Shown: in pieces, positions 1-6,932 of the stretch
Layout of the letters: each line of letters begins with the position of its first letter
How positions within the stretch are numbered: the first letter of the stretch is position 1
Source: Sphingomonas sp. OV641
GTDB taxonomy: Bacteria > Pseudomonadota > Alphaproteobacteria > Sphingomonadales > Sphingomonadaceae
NCBI RefSeq assembly: GCF_900109205.1
Contig: NZ_FNZB01000017.1
Coordinates: 1 to 13,518 of the forward strand
Length of the DNA stretch: 13,518 nucleotides
Reading direction: 5' to 3'
Program-made: the position numbers and the translations under genes
The notes under the pieces: generated by a model
What the model was told of the DNA's origin: nothing
The model's input: only the letters and a program-made list of their open reading frames with translations
The model's database searches: none

Positions 1-50
1 ACATCGTTCAGGCCGCGCGCGATTGCCTCGTCATCGGACCCGGCAACTGA
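1..50 (+). CDS. 3' end of an unidentified gene (partial)
   Basis: A reading frame open from the window edge ends with TGA at 48-50 and encodes IVQAARDCLVIGPGN as its last residues. Nothing in 15 residues identifies a family. The frame is short enough to be open by chance in GC-rich DNA, so this is only a possible gene tail. It would be transcribed toward the left palindrome at 121-148 and lies outside the sulfur module. Confidence 0.25.
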   Translation, partial: IVQAARDCLVIGPGN

Positions 51-120
51 CAAATAGCGCGATCAGAACGCCGCCATTTAGCGCGAGCGTTTACACGCGG
101 AAAAGCTGGGGTGCTACGCA

Positions 121-148
121 GGTGTCACAACCGGACGGTTGTGACACC
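121..148. repeat. 28-bp perfect palindrome, left boundary of the sulfur module
   Basis: The 28 bases are a perfect inverted repeat: an 11-base arm GGTGTCACAAC, a 6-base centre CGGACG, then the reverse complement of the arm. It lies 45 bases beyond the stop codon of the last gene of the leftward operon. A 25/28 match sits at 10080-10107, just beyond the last gene of the rightward operon. The 11-6-11 dimensions equal those of XerCD dif/pdif sites, but the bases do not resemble the usual dif consensus. The alternative is a hairpin terminator, although no run of T follows on either strand. The 143 bases between 51 and 193 hold no other gene I can support. Confidence 0.85.
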
Positions 149-193
149 GGCCGCGTTACGGACTGGAATGATAAAACAGGAAGTTCGGTACGA

Positions 194-739
194 TCAGTCA
201 GGGATCAGCGCCCAACCACGTATCTGCAATGTCGCCATTGTGGTGAGAGCCGAGACATCGACTTCGATAGCCTTATCGACCGTGACCGGAGCGATCCCAT
301 TCCCGACTAAAGCCTGGCTGCACACTCGAACGGACACGCCTGCCCGCCTTAGCGCCGCTATCAAGGCAAGATTGGGGTTCGTCGTGGCACCGGTTTTCGT
401 CGCATATGCCTCATCATCGGCAATAATCGGTGTCGCCGGCCCGTGGACGATCACGATCACATCTCCCTGTGCCGGCCGCACGCCGTCCGCCCCGAGCAGG
501 TTCAGGAAGCGTGCGACCTTCTCCAGCGAGGGATTGACCTTGTCGGGAGATGACGCCGCCTTCGTCACACTGAACAGCACACGATATCGCAGCGAGTGGT
601 CCGGCCGCTCAACCGCGCCTTCTACCGGCGTGATCCTGCCATAGCCGGCAATCACGGGTTGTTGCGCGGTGACGCCTGCTGACCCGGCACTGCTCATGAC
701 GGCCAAGCATCCTGCAACTGCGATAGCGGGAAGCCGCAT
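194..739 (-). CDS. Periplasmic DsrE/DsrF-like sulfur-relay protein
   Basis: This 181-residue protein has a DsrE-family fold signature: the HGPAT segment, the DDEAY and NPNLALIAALRRAGV region and the characteristic VRVCSQAL motif, whose cysteine is residue 140. DsrE-type cysteines carry sulfane sulfur between sulfurtransferases. The start ATG at 739 has AAAGGA about 8 bases upstream and places a hydrophobic signal peptide at the N-terminus (likely cleavage after VTA, residues 23-25). A longer frame starting at 784 would overlap the preceding gene and bury the signal peptide. V-A-G-C at 8-11 resembles a lipobox but lies too close to the N-terminus. It is the last gene of the leftward operon, 28 bases after the ArsR gene. 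A periplasmic thiosulfate/persulfide-binding role is inferred. Confidence 0.85.
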   Translation of the reverse strand: MRLPAIAVAGCLAVMSSAGSAGVTAQQPVIAGYGRITPVEGAVERPDHSLRYRVLFSVTKAASSPDKVNPSLEKVARFLNLLGADGVRPAQGDVIVIVHGPATPIIADDEAYATKTGATTNPNLALIAALRRAGVSVRVCSQALVGNGIAPVTVDKAIEVDVSALTTMATLQIRGWALIPD

Positions 740-767
740 CTGGTTTGTCCTTTCGAAACCGGAATGA

Positions 768-1178
768 TTATCCGACCCTCGCAAATACGGCTGCGCCTAT
801 ATTTTGCGGCCGCGTGGCAGCCGACGCCCCGCGCGCTCGCGACGGTCGGGAAGCGGGCGCTGCCTCATGCACGGCTAGATCATCGGCGCCGAATATCGCC
901 TCGAGCGTGCGCACGCACATTGCGGCTGCGTCATCGGCGAGCCGGTAATGGACCTGCTTTGCCTCGCGTCTCGTCTTCACCAGCTCGGCGCGGCGCAGCT
1001 CGGCAAGCTGCTGGCTGAGGGCCGGCTGGGTCACGCCGGTCGCAGCCTCTATGTCCGCAACCTGCCGCTCACCGCCCAGCAGATAGGACAGGATCATGAG
1101 GCGCTGGGGTTGAGCGAACACGCGCAGCTTTTCGACCGCCGCATCGGCGATCGCGCGGGATTGATGGATCGCCGTCAT
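768..1178 (-). CDS. ArsR-family regulator, SqrR/BigR-like
   Basis: This 136-residue winged-helix repressor starts at ATG 1178, with GAAGG about 8 bases upstream. The core is classical ArsR: FAQPQRLMILSYLLGGERQVADIEAATGVTQPALSQQLAELRRAELVKTRREAKQVHYRL, shown here in outline as residues 21-80. Its position beside a persulfide dioxygenase, YeeE pair and SQR is the position of BigR/SqrR/YgaV, which repress such genes until two cysteines form a polysulfide link. Those cysteines appear to be absent: the helix-2 site reads ILSYL (Ser31) and the helix-5 end reads AIFG (Gly97). The only cysteine is Cys88. The C-terminus carries a roughly 36-residue Ala/Arg/Pro-rich tail that the family usually lacks. 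The ATG overlaps the peroxiredoxin stop (ATGA), so translation is probably coupled. Confidence 0.88.
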   Translation of the reverse strand: MTAIHQSRAIADAAVEKLRVFAQPQRLMILSYLLGGERQVADIEAATGVTQPALSQQLAELRRAELVKTRREAKQVHYRLADDAAAMCVRTLEAIFGADDLAVHEAAPASRPSRARGASAATRPQNIGAAVFARVG

Positions 1179-1798
1179 CGATCGGCCTTCAACTGATGAA
1201 ACCAGTCGGCACCGGCGCTGCACGGCAAGGCGGGCGGGAGCAGGACGTCGTCACCCGGCTGCCAGTCGGCCGGCGTATAGGCCTGCCCATCGGCCGATCG
1301 CTGCAATGCCCTCACCGTGCGGAGCATCTCGTCGACCGATCGCCCGACGTTCATCGGATACCAGTTGAGCGCACGGATGATGCCCTCAGGATCGATGAAA
1401 TAGGTCGCGCGCACGGCCGAGGCGTCGCCGGCCTGTTCGTCAAGCATGCCATAGGCGTAACCCACCGCCATCGACGGGTCTTCCACGACCGGGAACGGCA
1501 CCTCTACACCGAAGACATCCTTGATCGCGCGCAACCAGGCGACATGCGAATACAGGCTGTCAACCGACAGCCCGAGCAAGGCGCAGTCGAGCTCCTCGAA
1601 TTGCGGTGCGGCCTTCGCCAGGGCCACGAACTCGCTGGTGCAGACCGGCGTGAAATCAGCCGGGTGCGAAAAGAACACGACCCAACGACCACGATACTGA
1701 TCGAGCGACATCGCGCCCTGCGTCGTGCGGGCGGTGAAATTCGGGGCCGCGTCCCCGATGCGCAACGAGCGCGGTACGTCTGCATCCATCGTTTCCAT
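1175..1798 (-). CDS. 1-Cys peroxiredoxin (Prx6 / AhpC-TSA family)
   Basis: The protein (207 residues from ATG 1798) reduces hydroperoxides and possibly polysulfides through one peroxidatic cysteine. Cys53 lies in the motif DFTPVCTSEF, and the FIDPEGIIRALNWYPMNVGRSVDEMLR stretch (split here as positions ~149-175) is typical of the Prx6 group. The tail ADWQPGDDVLLPP is also characteristic. Two further cysteines exist (ELDCALL, LPCSAG), neither in a standard resolving position. Start choice is uncertain: ATG 1798 has only a weak AAAAG upstream, while ATG 1789 has GGAAA just before it. An upstream start at 1846 would run through the promoter. It is first in the leftward operon, reading from the shared promoter region, and its TGA overlaps the ATG of the arsR gene. 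Confidence 0.9.
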   Translation of the reverse strand: METMDADVPRSLRIGDAAPNFTARTTQGAMSLDQYRGRWVVFFSHPADFTPVCTSEFVALAKAAPQFEELDCALLGLSVDSLYSHVAWLRAIKDVFGVEVPFPVVEDPSMAVGYAYGMLDEQAGDASAVRATYFIDPEGIIRALNWYPMNVGRSVDEMLRTVRALQRSADGQAYTPADWQPGDDVLLPPALPCSAGADWFHQLKADR

Positions 1799-1824
1799 GC
1801 TTTTCAGATGGCACGGGCAGCCCG

Positions 1825-1853
1825 TTGACGCAAGCGGATTACACAACTACATA
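1825..1853 (+). promoter_or_regulatory. Candidate sigma70 promoter for the rightward sulfur operon
   Basis: TTGACG at 1825-1830 is followed after 17 bases by TACATA at 1848-1853. The -35 is a good match and the -10 a weak one. Initiation would fall near 1860, about 23 bases before the GTG start at 1883. The segment overlaps the oppositely directed promoter at 1838-1867, so one repressor bound here could silence both operons. TTACACAACTACATAA (1839-1854) has only TTA/TAA symmetry at its ends; I do not claim it as the operator. Confidence 0.5.
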
Positions 1854-1867
1854 AACCATGAAATCAA
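1838..1867 (-). promoter_or_regulatory. Candidate sigma70 promoter for the peroxiredoxin-arsR-dsrE operon
   Basis: On the minus strand TTGATT (1867-1862) and TGTAAT (1843-1838) are separated by 18 bases, and the -10 matches consensus at five of six positions. Transcription would start near 1831, about 33 bases before the ATG at 1798. It overlaps the rightward promoter, which fits autoregulation by the ArsR protein. Confidence 0.5.
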
Positions 1868-1872
1868 TAATT

Positions 1873-1885
1873 GGAGGCGATCGTG
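1873..1885 (+). promoter_or_regulatory. Ribosome binding site that sets a GTG start
   Basis: GGAGG at 1873-1877 lies 5 bases before GTG at 1883-1885. The only in-frame upstream start, TTG at 1871, overlaps this Shine-Dalgarno sequence and has none of its own. This fixes the dioxygenase start at 1883. Confidence 0.7.
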
Positions 1886-2800
1886 GAATCGGCGTTGAAT
1901 GAGGCAGTTGCGCAGATTGAACGTGCGAAGGCGGCGGTAGCGCCGGTCGTTCACTCGTTCTTCGACGAGCCGACCAACACCGCGACCTACGTCGTCTGGG
2001 ACCCCGCCACGCGAAAGGCGGCGATCGTTGACAGTGTCCTGAACTTCGACGCTGCGGCCGGTCGCACCAATACGGCGTCGGCGGATGCGGTAATCGCTTA
2101 TGTGCGGGAGCACGGCCTTTCGGTCGACTGGCTGCTCGAAACCCATGCTCATGCCGACCACCTGTCTGCGGCGCCCTATCTGCAAAAGGCGCTGGGCGGT
2201 CAGCTCGCGATCGGCCGCGACATCATTCGCGTGCAGAACGTCTTCGGCAAGATTTTCAACGCCGGCACCGACTTCGAACGGGACGGCTCCGAGTTCGACC
2301 ACCTGTTCGACGATGGCGACCGTTTTACGATCGGCGACATCGAGGCCATCGCGCTGCATGTGCCGGGGCACACCCCCGCCGATATGGCCTATGTCATCGG
2401 CGACGCAGTCTTCACCGGCGATACCCTGTTCATGCCGGACTACGGCACCGCACGCGCAGACTTCCCCGGTGGTGATGCGCGCCAGCTATTCCGCTCGATC
2501 CGTCGACTGATGCAGTTGCCCGACGAGACGCGGCTGTTCCTGTGCCACGACTACAAGGCTGCGGGGCGCGACCGGTATGTCTGGGAGACGACCGTGGGCG
2601 CGCAGCGCGTCGGCAACGTCCACGTTCATGAGGGGGTGGACGAAGACAACTTCGTCGCGATGCGCACCAGTCGGGACGCCACCTTGTCGATGCCCAAGCT
2701 CATCCTGCCATCGGTGCAGGTCAATATGCGCGGCGGCCATCTGCCGGAGCCGGAAGTCAACGGCACCCGCTACCTCAAGATTCCACTGGATACGCTGTGA
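1883..2800 (+). CDS. MBL-fold persulfide dioxygenase (ETHE1/Blh-like), copy 1
   Basis: This 305-residue metallo-beta-lactamase-fold enzyme belongs to the persulfide dioxygenase group, which oxidises glutathione persulfide to sulfite with O2 at a mononuclear iron. Visible metal-site motifs are THAHADH (His88, His90, Asp92, His93), PGHTP (His163), FTGDTLF (Asp180) and LCHDY (His222). In ETHE1 a two-His/one-Asp set binds iron, and His163 and Asp180 would be two of these. The DYGTARADFPGG segment and the C-terminal RGGHLPEPE block are typical of the Blh subgroup found with BigR. It is first in the rightward operon, and its TGA shares one base with the ATG of the next gene. A paralogue lies at 8221-9108. 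Function as persulfide dioxygenase is by family and context. Confidence 0.9.
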   Translation: MESALNEAVAQIERAKAAVAPVVHSFFDEPTNTATYVVWDPATRKAAIVDSVLNFDAAAGRTNTASADAVIAYVREHGLSVDWLLETHAHADHLSAAPYLQKALGGQLAIGRDIIRVQNVFGKIFNAGTDFERDGSEFDHLFDDGDRFTIGDIEAIALHVPGHTPADMAYVIGDAVFTGDTLFMPDYGTARADFPGGDARQLFRSIRRLMQLPDETRLFLCHDYKAAGRDRYVWETTVGAQRVGNVHVHEGVDEDNFVAMRTSRDATLSMPKLILPSVQVNMRGGHLPEPEVNGTRYLKIPLDTL

Positions 2801-3237
2801 TGCCCGGATTTCCCCATGCCATGCCGCTTGCCGGCTTCATCGGCGGCCTGATGATCGGGTTCGCTGCGGCGATCATGTTGCTGGGCAACGGCCGCATCGC
2901 CGGGGTCAGCGGCATGTTCGCGCGTGTCCTCGCTCTCTCTGAAGGGGGAGCGCCTTGGATGATGGCCTTGCTTTTCACGGCGGGGCTGCCCCTGGGCGCG
3001 GCGCTGACCGCAGCCAATGTGAATGTGGAAGCTCGCTTCCCGACGTCGCTCGGGCTGATCGCCGTCGCCGGGCTGATCGTCGGGATCGGGACGCGGCTCG
3101 GCGCGGGGTGCACCAGCGGTCACGGCGTCTGCGGCCTGTCGCGCCTGTCGCCGCGGTCCATCGTCGCGACCGGCACGTTCATGGCGACCGGCATCGCCAC
3201 CGTGACCCTCATGCGTCTCGCGGGAGTGGTATCGTGA
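2800..3237 (+). CDS. YeeE/YedE-family membrane protein, half-size subunit A
   Basis: This 145-residue hydrophobic protein has about four membrane segments and the YeeE signature GAGCTSGHGVCGLSRLS near residues 102-119, with two cysteines. In full-length YeeE (TsuA) such cysteines pass thiosulfate across the inner membrane. Half-size versions occur as adjacent pairs, as here with the next gene, and in BigR-type operons they have been linked to sulfide or thiosulfate movement. ATG 2800 overlaps the upstream TGA by one base; a GTG at 2797 immediately before it is an alternative. Direction of transport and exact substrate cannot be read from the sequence. Confidence 0.87.
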   Translation: MPGFPHAMPLAGFIGGLMIGFAAAIMLLGNGRIAGVSGMFARVLALSEGGAPWMMALLFTAGLPLGAALTAANVNVEARFPTSLGLIAVAGLIVGIGTRLGAGCTSGHGVCGLSRLSPRSIVATGTFMATGIATVTLMRLAGVVS

Positions 3238-3662
3238 TGCGCCAGAGCCTTCTTTCGCTCGTCAGCGGCACGCTGTTCGGCGCCGGCCTCGCCGTGTCCG
3301 GCATGATCGATCCTGCGCGGGTACGGGCGTTTCTCGACGTCGCCGGTGCCTGGGACCCGACCCTGGCATTCGTCATGGCGGGAGCGATCCTGCCGATGGC
3401 GATAGCCTGGCTCATCGTGCGTGGACGCTCTACGCCGATCGTCGCGGAGCAATTCCATACGCCGGCCACGTCGCCGATCGACGCGCGCCTCCTCGGCGGT
3501 GCCGCCCTGTTCGGCATAGGCTGGGGCCTTGTCGGCCTGTGCCCCGGCCCCGCCATCGCCGCGCTCGCGATCCAGCCTGCCCCCGCGCTGCTCTTCACCG
3601 CTGCAATGGCGCTCGGCGCAGCCATCCACCGCTTCGCACTCATCCCACGCCGTTCGGCGTGA
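3237..3662 (+). CDS. YeeE/YedE partner subunit B (DUF6691-like)
   Basis: This is the 141-residue second half of the YeeE pair. It has four likely membrane segments, the early GTLFGAGLAVSGMIDPARV motif and a later GWGLVGLCPGPAIAAL motif with one cysteine. Together with the preceding gene it would make a YeeE-like heterodimer whose halves correspond to the internal repeat of the single-chain protein. ATG 3237 shares one base with the upstream TGA, so the two halves are probably made in a fixed ratio by coupled translation. The reading frame extends upstream to 2955, but that part overlaps subunit A and has no family character. Confidence 0.86.
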   Translation: MRQSLLSLVSGTLFGAGLAVSGMIDPARVRAFLDVAGAWDPTLAFVMAGAILPMAIAWLIVRGRSTPIVAEQFHTPATSPIDARLLGGAALFGIGWGLVGLCPGPAIAALAIQPAPALLFTAAMALGAAIHRFALIPRRSA

Positions 3663-3680
3663 CCGGACAGGAGACATTAC

Positions 3681-4115
3681 ATGGCCTTCAAGAAGATCAC
3701 ACCGTCCTTCTCGGCTGCTCCCCAGCTCACCCGGGATGATGTCGCTGCCGCCGCACAGGCGGGGTTTCGCTCGATCGTTTCGAGCCGGCCAAATGGCGAG
3801 GAGCAGGGACAGCCGAGCGCACACGAGATGGCCCGGATCGCCGAAGAACACGGCCTTGCGTTCGCCCATGTCCCGATCGTGCCGGGCAAGGCGACCGATG
3901 CCGATGCGGACCGGATGAAGGAAGCGCTGACTGCGCTGCCGGGACCGACGCTCGGCTTCTGCCGAAGCGGCACGCGGGCGGCTACCCTATGGGCGCTGGC
4001 GGAGGCGAGTCATGCCGATCCCGAAACGATCGTCGGTCAGGCCAAGGCAGCCGGGTACGACCTGGCCGATCTGAAGCCGGCGCTCGCTCGCCGGTCCGAA
4101 AGAACCGGCAAATGA
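3681..4115 (+). CDS. DUF442 (TIGR01244) rhodanese-like sulfurtransferase
   Basis: The 144-residue protein belongs to the DUF442 family, which is often fused to or encoded beside Blh-type MBL dioxygenases. The active loop is FCRSGTRA, with Cys94 and Arg99 in a C-x4-R arrangement like the six-residue rhodanese loop. The N-terminal part (SSRPNGEE around residues 34-41) is the usual family signature. The likely role is to move sulfane sulfur between persulfide and sulfite, forming thiosulfate. A strong AGGAG lies 7 bases before ATG 3681, after an 18-base gap from the YeeE genes, so translation restarts here. The stop overlaps the SQR start (ATGA). Here it is a separate polypeptide instead of a fusion with the dioxygenase. 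Confidence 0.88.
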   Translation: MAFKKITPSFSAAPQLTRDDVAAAAQAGFRSIVSSRPNGEEQGQPSAHEMARIAEEHGLAFAHVPIVPGKATDADADRMKEALTALPGPTLGFCRSGTRAATLWALAEASHADPETIVGQAKAAGYDLADLKPALARRSERTGK

Positions 4116-5344
4116 CCTACGACATCGTCATCATCGGAGGCGGAGCTGCGGGCATCGCAACCGCCGCCAGCATCCTGAAACGTAACGCCAAGGTGTCGAT
4201 CGCGGTCGTCGATGCGGCCCGGGACCATTATTACCAGCCCGGTTGGACGTTAGTCGGGGCAGGCGTTTTCACCCCCGAACAGACCCGCAAGGCCGAAGCC
4301 GATGTCATGCCCAAGGGCGTCGAATGGATCCGGCTGCCGGCGATCACCATCGACCCCGAGCGTCAGGCGATCACCCTGGGCGACGGGGATACGATCGCCT
4401 ATCGTGTCCTGATCGTCGCCCCCGGCCTGCGTTTGGCGTGGGAGAAGATCGCGGGGCTTACCGAAGCGTTGGGCCGCAACGGGGTCACGTCCAACTACCG
4501 CTACGATCTGGCGCCCTACACCTACCAGCTTGTCCAGGAATTGCAGCGGGGACGCGCGCTGTTCTCGCAACCGCCGATGCCGATCAAGTGCGCCGGCGCG
4601 CCTCAAAAGGCGATGTACCTGTCCTGCGACATCTGGCGCGAACGCGGTGTTCTCCCCGCGATCGACGTCGAATTTCACAACGCCGGTGCGGCGCTGTTCG
4701 GCGTCGCGACCTATGTCCCTGCGCTGATGGAATATGTCGAGAAGTATAGGATCAACCTCAAGCTCGAATCCAACCTCGTCGCGGTCGACGCCGATCGGCG
4801 TATTGCCACCTTCGAGCGCAAGCAGAACGGTGTCAGCGAGCGGATCGAGCGCGGGTTCGACATGCTCCACGTCGTGCCGCCGCAGGTGTCGCATGACGTC
4901 GTTGCCAAAAGTTCGCTCGCGGCGGCAAACGGCTTCGTCGAGGTCGATGAGGCGACGCTGCGCCACAAGCGATACGACAACGTCTTTGCCTTGGGCGATG
5001 CTGCGGGGACGAGCAATGCGAAGACGGCTGCGGCAGCCCGCAAGCAGGCACCCGTGGTGGCGGTCAACGCGCTCGCCGCACTCGAAGGCAAGCCTCCTGT
5101 TGTCGACTATGACGGCTATGGGTCGTGCCCGCTCACCGTCGAGCGCGGCAAGATCGTCCTCGCCGAGTTCGGCTATGGTGGAAAACTGCTCCCCAGCTTT
5201 CCGTCGTGGCTGCTGAACGGCACGCGCCCGACGCGCGCTGCCTGGTTCCTGAAGGAGCGGATGCTGCCCCCGATTTACTGGCAAGGCATGCTGAAAGGCC
5301 ATGAATGGATGGCGGCTCCGCATAAGATCGGCAAAGCGGCATGA
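4112..5344 (+). CDS. sqr: Sulfide:quinone oxidoreductase, SQOR-like (type II)
   Basis: This 410-residue flavoprotein oxidises sulfide, passes electrons to quinone at the membrane surface and leaves persulfide on an acceptor. The FAD-binding GGGAAGIA begins at residue 9. YYQPGWTLVGAG, KCAGAPQKAMYLS and YGSCPLTV are the hallmark motifs of the mitochondrial-like SQOR group. The two redox cysteines should be Cys160 (KCAGAPQ) and Cys339 (GSCPL). An extra cysteine, Cys172, is nearby. LGDAAGTSNAKTAAAARKQ is the C-terminal FAD/quinone region. ATG 4112 overlaps the upstream stop by 4 bases; the longer frame from 3989 lies inside the DUF442 gene. TauE/SafE follows with another ATGA overlap. Confidence 0.94.
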   Translation: MTYDIVIIGGGAAGIATAASILKRNAKVSIAVVDAARDHYYQPGWTLVGAGVFTPEQTRKAEADVMPKGVEWIRLPAITIDPERQAITLGDGDTIAYRVLIVAPGLRLAWEKIAGLTEALGRNGVTSNYRYDLAPYTYQLVQELQRGRALFSQPPMPIKCAGAPQKAMYLSCDIWRERGVLPAIDVEFHNAGAALFGVATYVPALMEYVEKYRINLKLESNLVAVDADRRIATFERKQNGVSERIERGFDMLHVVPPQVSHDVVAKSSLAAANGFVEVDEATLRHKRYDNVFALGDAAGTSNAKTAAAARKQAPVVAVNALAALEGKPPVVDYDGYGSCPLTVERGKIVLAEFGYGGKLLPSFPSWLLNGTRPTRAAWFLKERMLPPIYWQGMLKGHEWMAAPHKIGKAA

Positions 5345-6123
5345 CCCTCGAACCGATCCAGTATCTGCTGGGTGCGTTATCCGGCAGCCTGGTGGGCTTT
5401 ACCCTCGGGCTTGTCGGCGGGGGCGGCTCGATCCTCGCCGTCCCACTCATGGTCTATCTGGTGCGCGTGCCCGACGCCCATCTCGCCATCGGCACGAGCG
5501 CGTTCGCCGTCGCGGCTAACGCCGCCACGGGGCTGATCGGCCATGCAAGGGCGCATAACGTCAAATGGCGCTGTGGCGGCATGTATGCGACCGCCGGCGT
5601 CATCGGCGCCCTGTTCGGCTCTACCGCGGGCAAGGCCGTCGACGGCGGCAAGCTCCTGTTCCTGTTCGCACTGGTCATGGTCGTCGTCGGCGTCCTGATG
5701 CTGCGCGGGCGCGGTGACACGGGCAACCCGGGGGCGGAGTGCAACCGGGAAAAGGCGCCGAAGGTGCTGGGCTACGGCCTCGGCACCGGTCTGTTCTCGG
5801 GCTTCTTCGGCATCGGCGGGGGCTTTCTGATCGTCCCCGGCCTGATCGGATCGACGGGCATGCCGATCCTGAACGCCGTCGGCACGTCATTGATCGCCGT
5901 CACCGCGTTCGGGCTGACGACGGCCGCCAATTACGCATTTTCGGGTCTGGTGGACTGGCCGCTGGCTTTCGTGTTCATCGCCGGTGGAGTTGTCGGCGGC
6001 TTGATCGGCACGCGCATCGCGAAGCGCCTCGGTACGGGCGGCACGCTCACCACGGTCTTCGCCGTCCTGATCTTCGTGGTGGCGGCCTACATGCTCTGGA
6101 AAAGCGCGGCCGCGTTTCTCTGA
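5341..6123 (+). CDS. TauE/SafE-family anion exporter
   Basis: This 260-residue integral membrane protein has about eight predicted segments arranged as two related halves, each with a glycine-rich signature (GLVGGGGSILAVPLM near residue 24 and GFFGIGGGFLIVPGL near residue 158). Family members export sulfite, sulfoacetate or related anions. In this operon sulfite, the toxic product of the two dioxygenases, is the obvious candidate, but that is inferred from context. A short hydrophilic insert with one cysteine (GNPGAECNREKAPK) separates the halves. Both ends are translationally coupled: ATGA with sqr upstream and a 1-base TGATG overlap downstream. Confidence 0.9.
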   Translation: MTLEPIQYLLGALSGSLVGFTLGLVGGGGSILAVPLMVYLVRVPDAHLAIGTSAFAVAANAATGLIGHARAHNVKWRCGGMYATAGVIGALFGSTAGKAVDGGKLLFLFALVMVVVGVLMLRGRGDTGNPGAECNREKAPKVLGYGLGTGLFSGFFGIGGGFLIVPGLIGSTGMPILNAVGTSLIAVTAFGLTTAANYAFSGLVDWPLAFVFIAGGVVGGLIGTRIAKRLGTGGTLTTVFAVLIFVVAAYMLWKSAAAFL

Positions 6124-6932
6124 TGGCGGGTGCGATTGCCATCGGGCCGCTGATGCTGGCCGTCGATCGCGGGCTTGCCGTGCTGTGCATCGTCGTGTTC
6201 CTTGGCCTCACGACACTGGCCGGTCGGTTCCGCTTCCCTCGCGTATCGACGGTCTCCACCAGCGCCATCGTCGCTGGACTGGTCACGGCACGGATCGGTT
6301 ACGTCGCAGCGCATTGGTCGAGCTACACCGGCGCTCCGCTGTCCATCCTTGCCGTGTGGCAGGGTGGCTTTTCCCCCGTTGCAGGGCTTCTGGGCGCTGC
6401 GGCGATGCTGGCGATCCGGCTTGGCCGCTCAAGCGCGCTGGCGGCAGGCTGGGGAGCGTTGGCTGTTGCGGGTGGCCTCTGGTTCTCGCTTCAGGCGCTG
6501 ATCCCTCCCGTGACCTACGGCCCGTTCCCCTATCATCTCAACCTGACAACCCCGTCCGGCGCGCCGCTTCCACTCGATCGCTTCCGTGGCAGGCCCTTCG
6601 TGGTCAACCTGTGGGCGACATGGTGCGGTCCGTGTCGGCGTGAGCTGCCGATGCTCGATGCGGTTGCGTCGCGCCCTGGCGAGGTCCCGATCCTTCTTGC
6701 CGATCAGGGCGAGGCGCAAGCGATCGTCAGCGGTTTTCTCGGCCGTGAAAATATCGGAGCGCGCCATGTCGCGCTCGACCCCGATCGTGGCCTTTCTCAA
6801 GCCCTGAAGGTGGCGGGGTATCCCGCAACGGCCTTCGTTGCGGGCGACGGCACGATCGTACAGCTCCAGCTCGGTGAATTGTCACGCGCTGCGCTCGCCG
6901 ATGGAATCGAATTAGCAAGGAAACACCGATGA
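6123..6932 (+). CDS. Lgt-like membrane domain fused to TlpA-type thioredoxin
   Basis: The 269-residue protein has two parts. Residues 1 to about 130 are four to five membrane segments, with a stretch (ARIGYVAAHW, then ILAVWQGGFSPVAGLLG) that resembles the core of prolipoprotein diacylglyceryl transferase, where the same place reads roughly AVWQGGMSFHGGLLG. The Lgt histidine region is replaced by SPVAG, so lipid transfer is unlikely. Residues ~140-269 are a TlpA/ResA-like thioredoxin domain with WCGPC at Trp167-Cys171 and a cis-proline region GYPATAF. The thioredoxin part should face the periplasm. A role in reducing extracytoplasmic disulfides, persulfides or cytochrome c maturation is inferred. 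It overlaps the genes on both sides by 1 and 4 bases. Confidence 0.85.
   Translation: MAGAIAIGPLMLAVDRGLAVLCIVVFLGLTTLAGRFRFPRVSTVSTSAIVAGLVTARIGYVAAHWSSYTGAPLSILAVWQGGFSPVAGLLGAAAMLAIRLGRSSALAAGWGALAVAGGLWFSLQALIPPVTYGPFPYHLNLTTPSGAPLPLDRFRGRPFVVNLWATWCGPCRRELPMLDAVASRPGEVPILLADQGEAQAIVSGFLGRENIGARHVALDPDRGLSQALKVAGYPATAFVAGDGTIVQLQLGELSRAALADGIELARKHR

Noticed and set aside
121..148. Palindrome as a CRP/FNR binding site
   Set aside because: The half-sites read TCACA then TGTGA across the centre, the opposite order from the CRP site TGTGA-N6-TCACA, and both copies lie after genes and not before them.
111..644. A plus-strand 177-codon frame across the left palindrome
   Set aside because: It is antisense to the DsrE-like gene and lacks any motif; the minus-strand gene has a ribosome site, signal peptide and conserved cysteine.
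737..748. Longer start of the DsrE-like gene at 784
   Set aside because: It would overlap the ArsR stop at 768 and add 15 hydrophilic residues before a proper signal peptide, whereas ATG 739 has a good ribosome site.
4250..5323. A 357-codon minus-strand frame opposite sqr
   Set aside because: It has no family character and is fully opposite a gene with FAD, cysteine and C-terminal SQR motifs.
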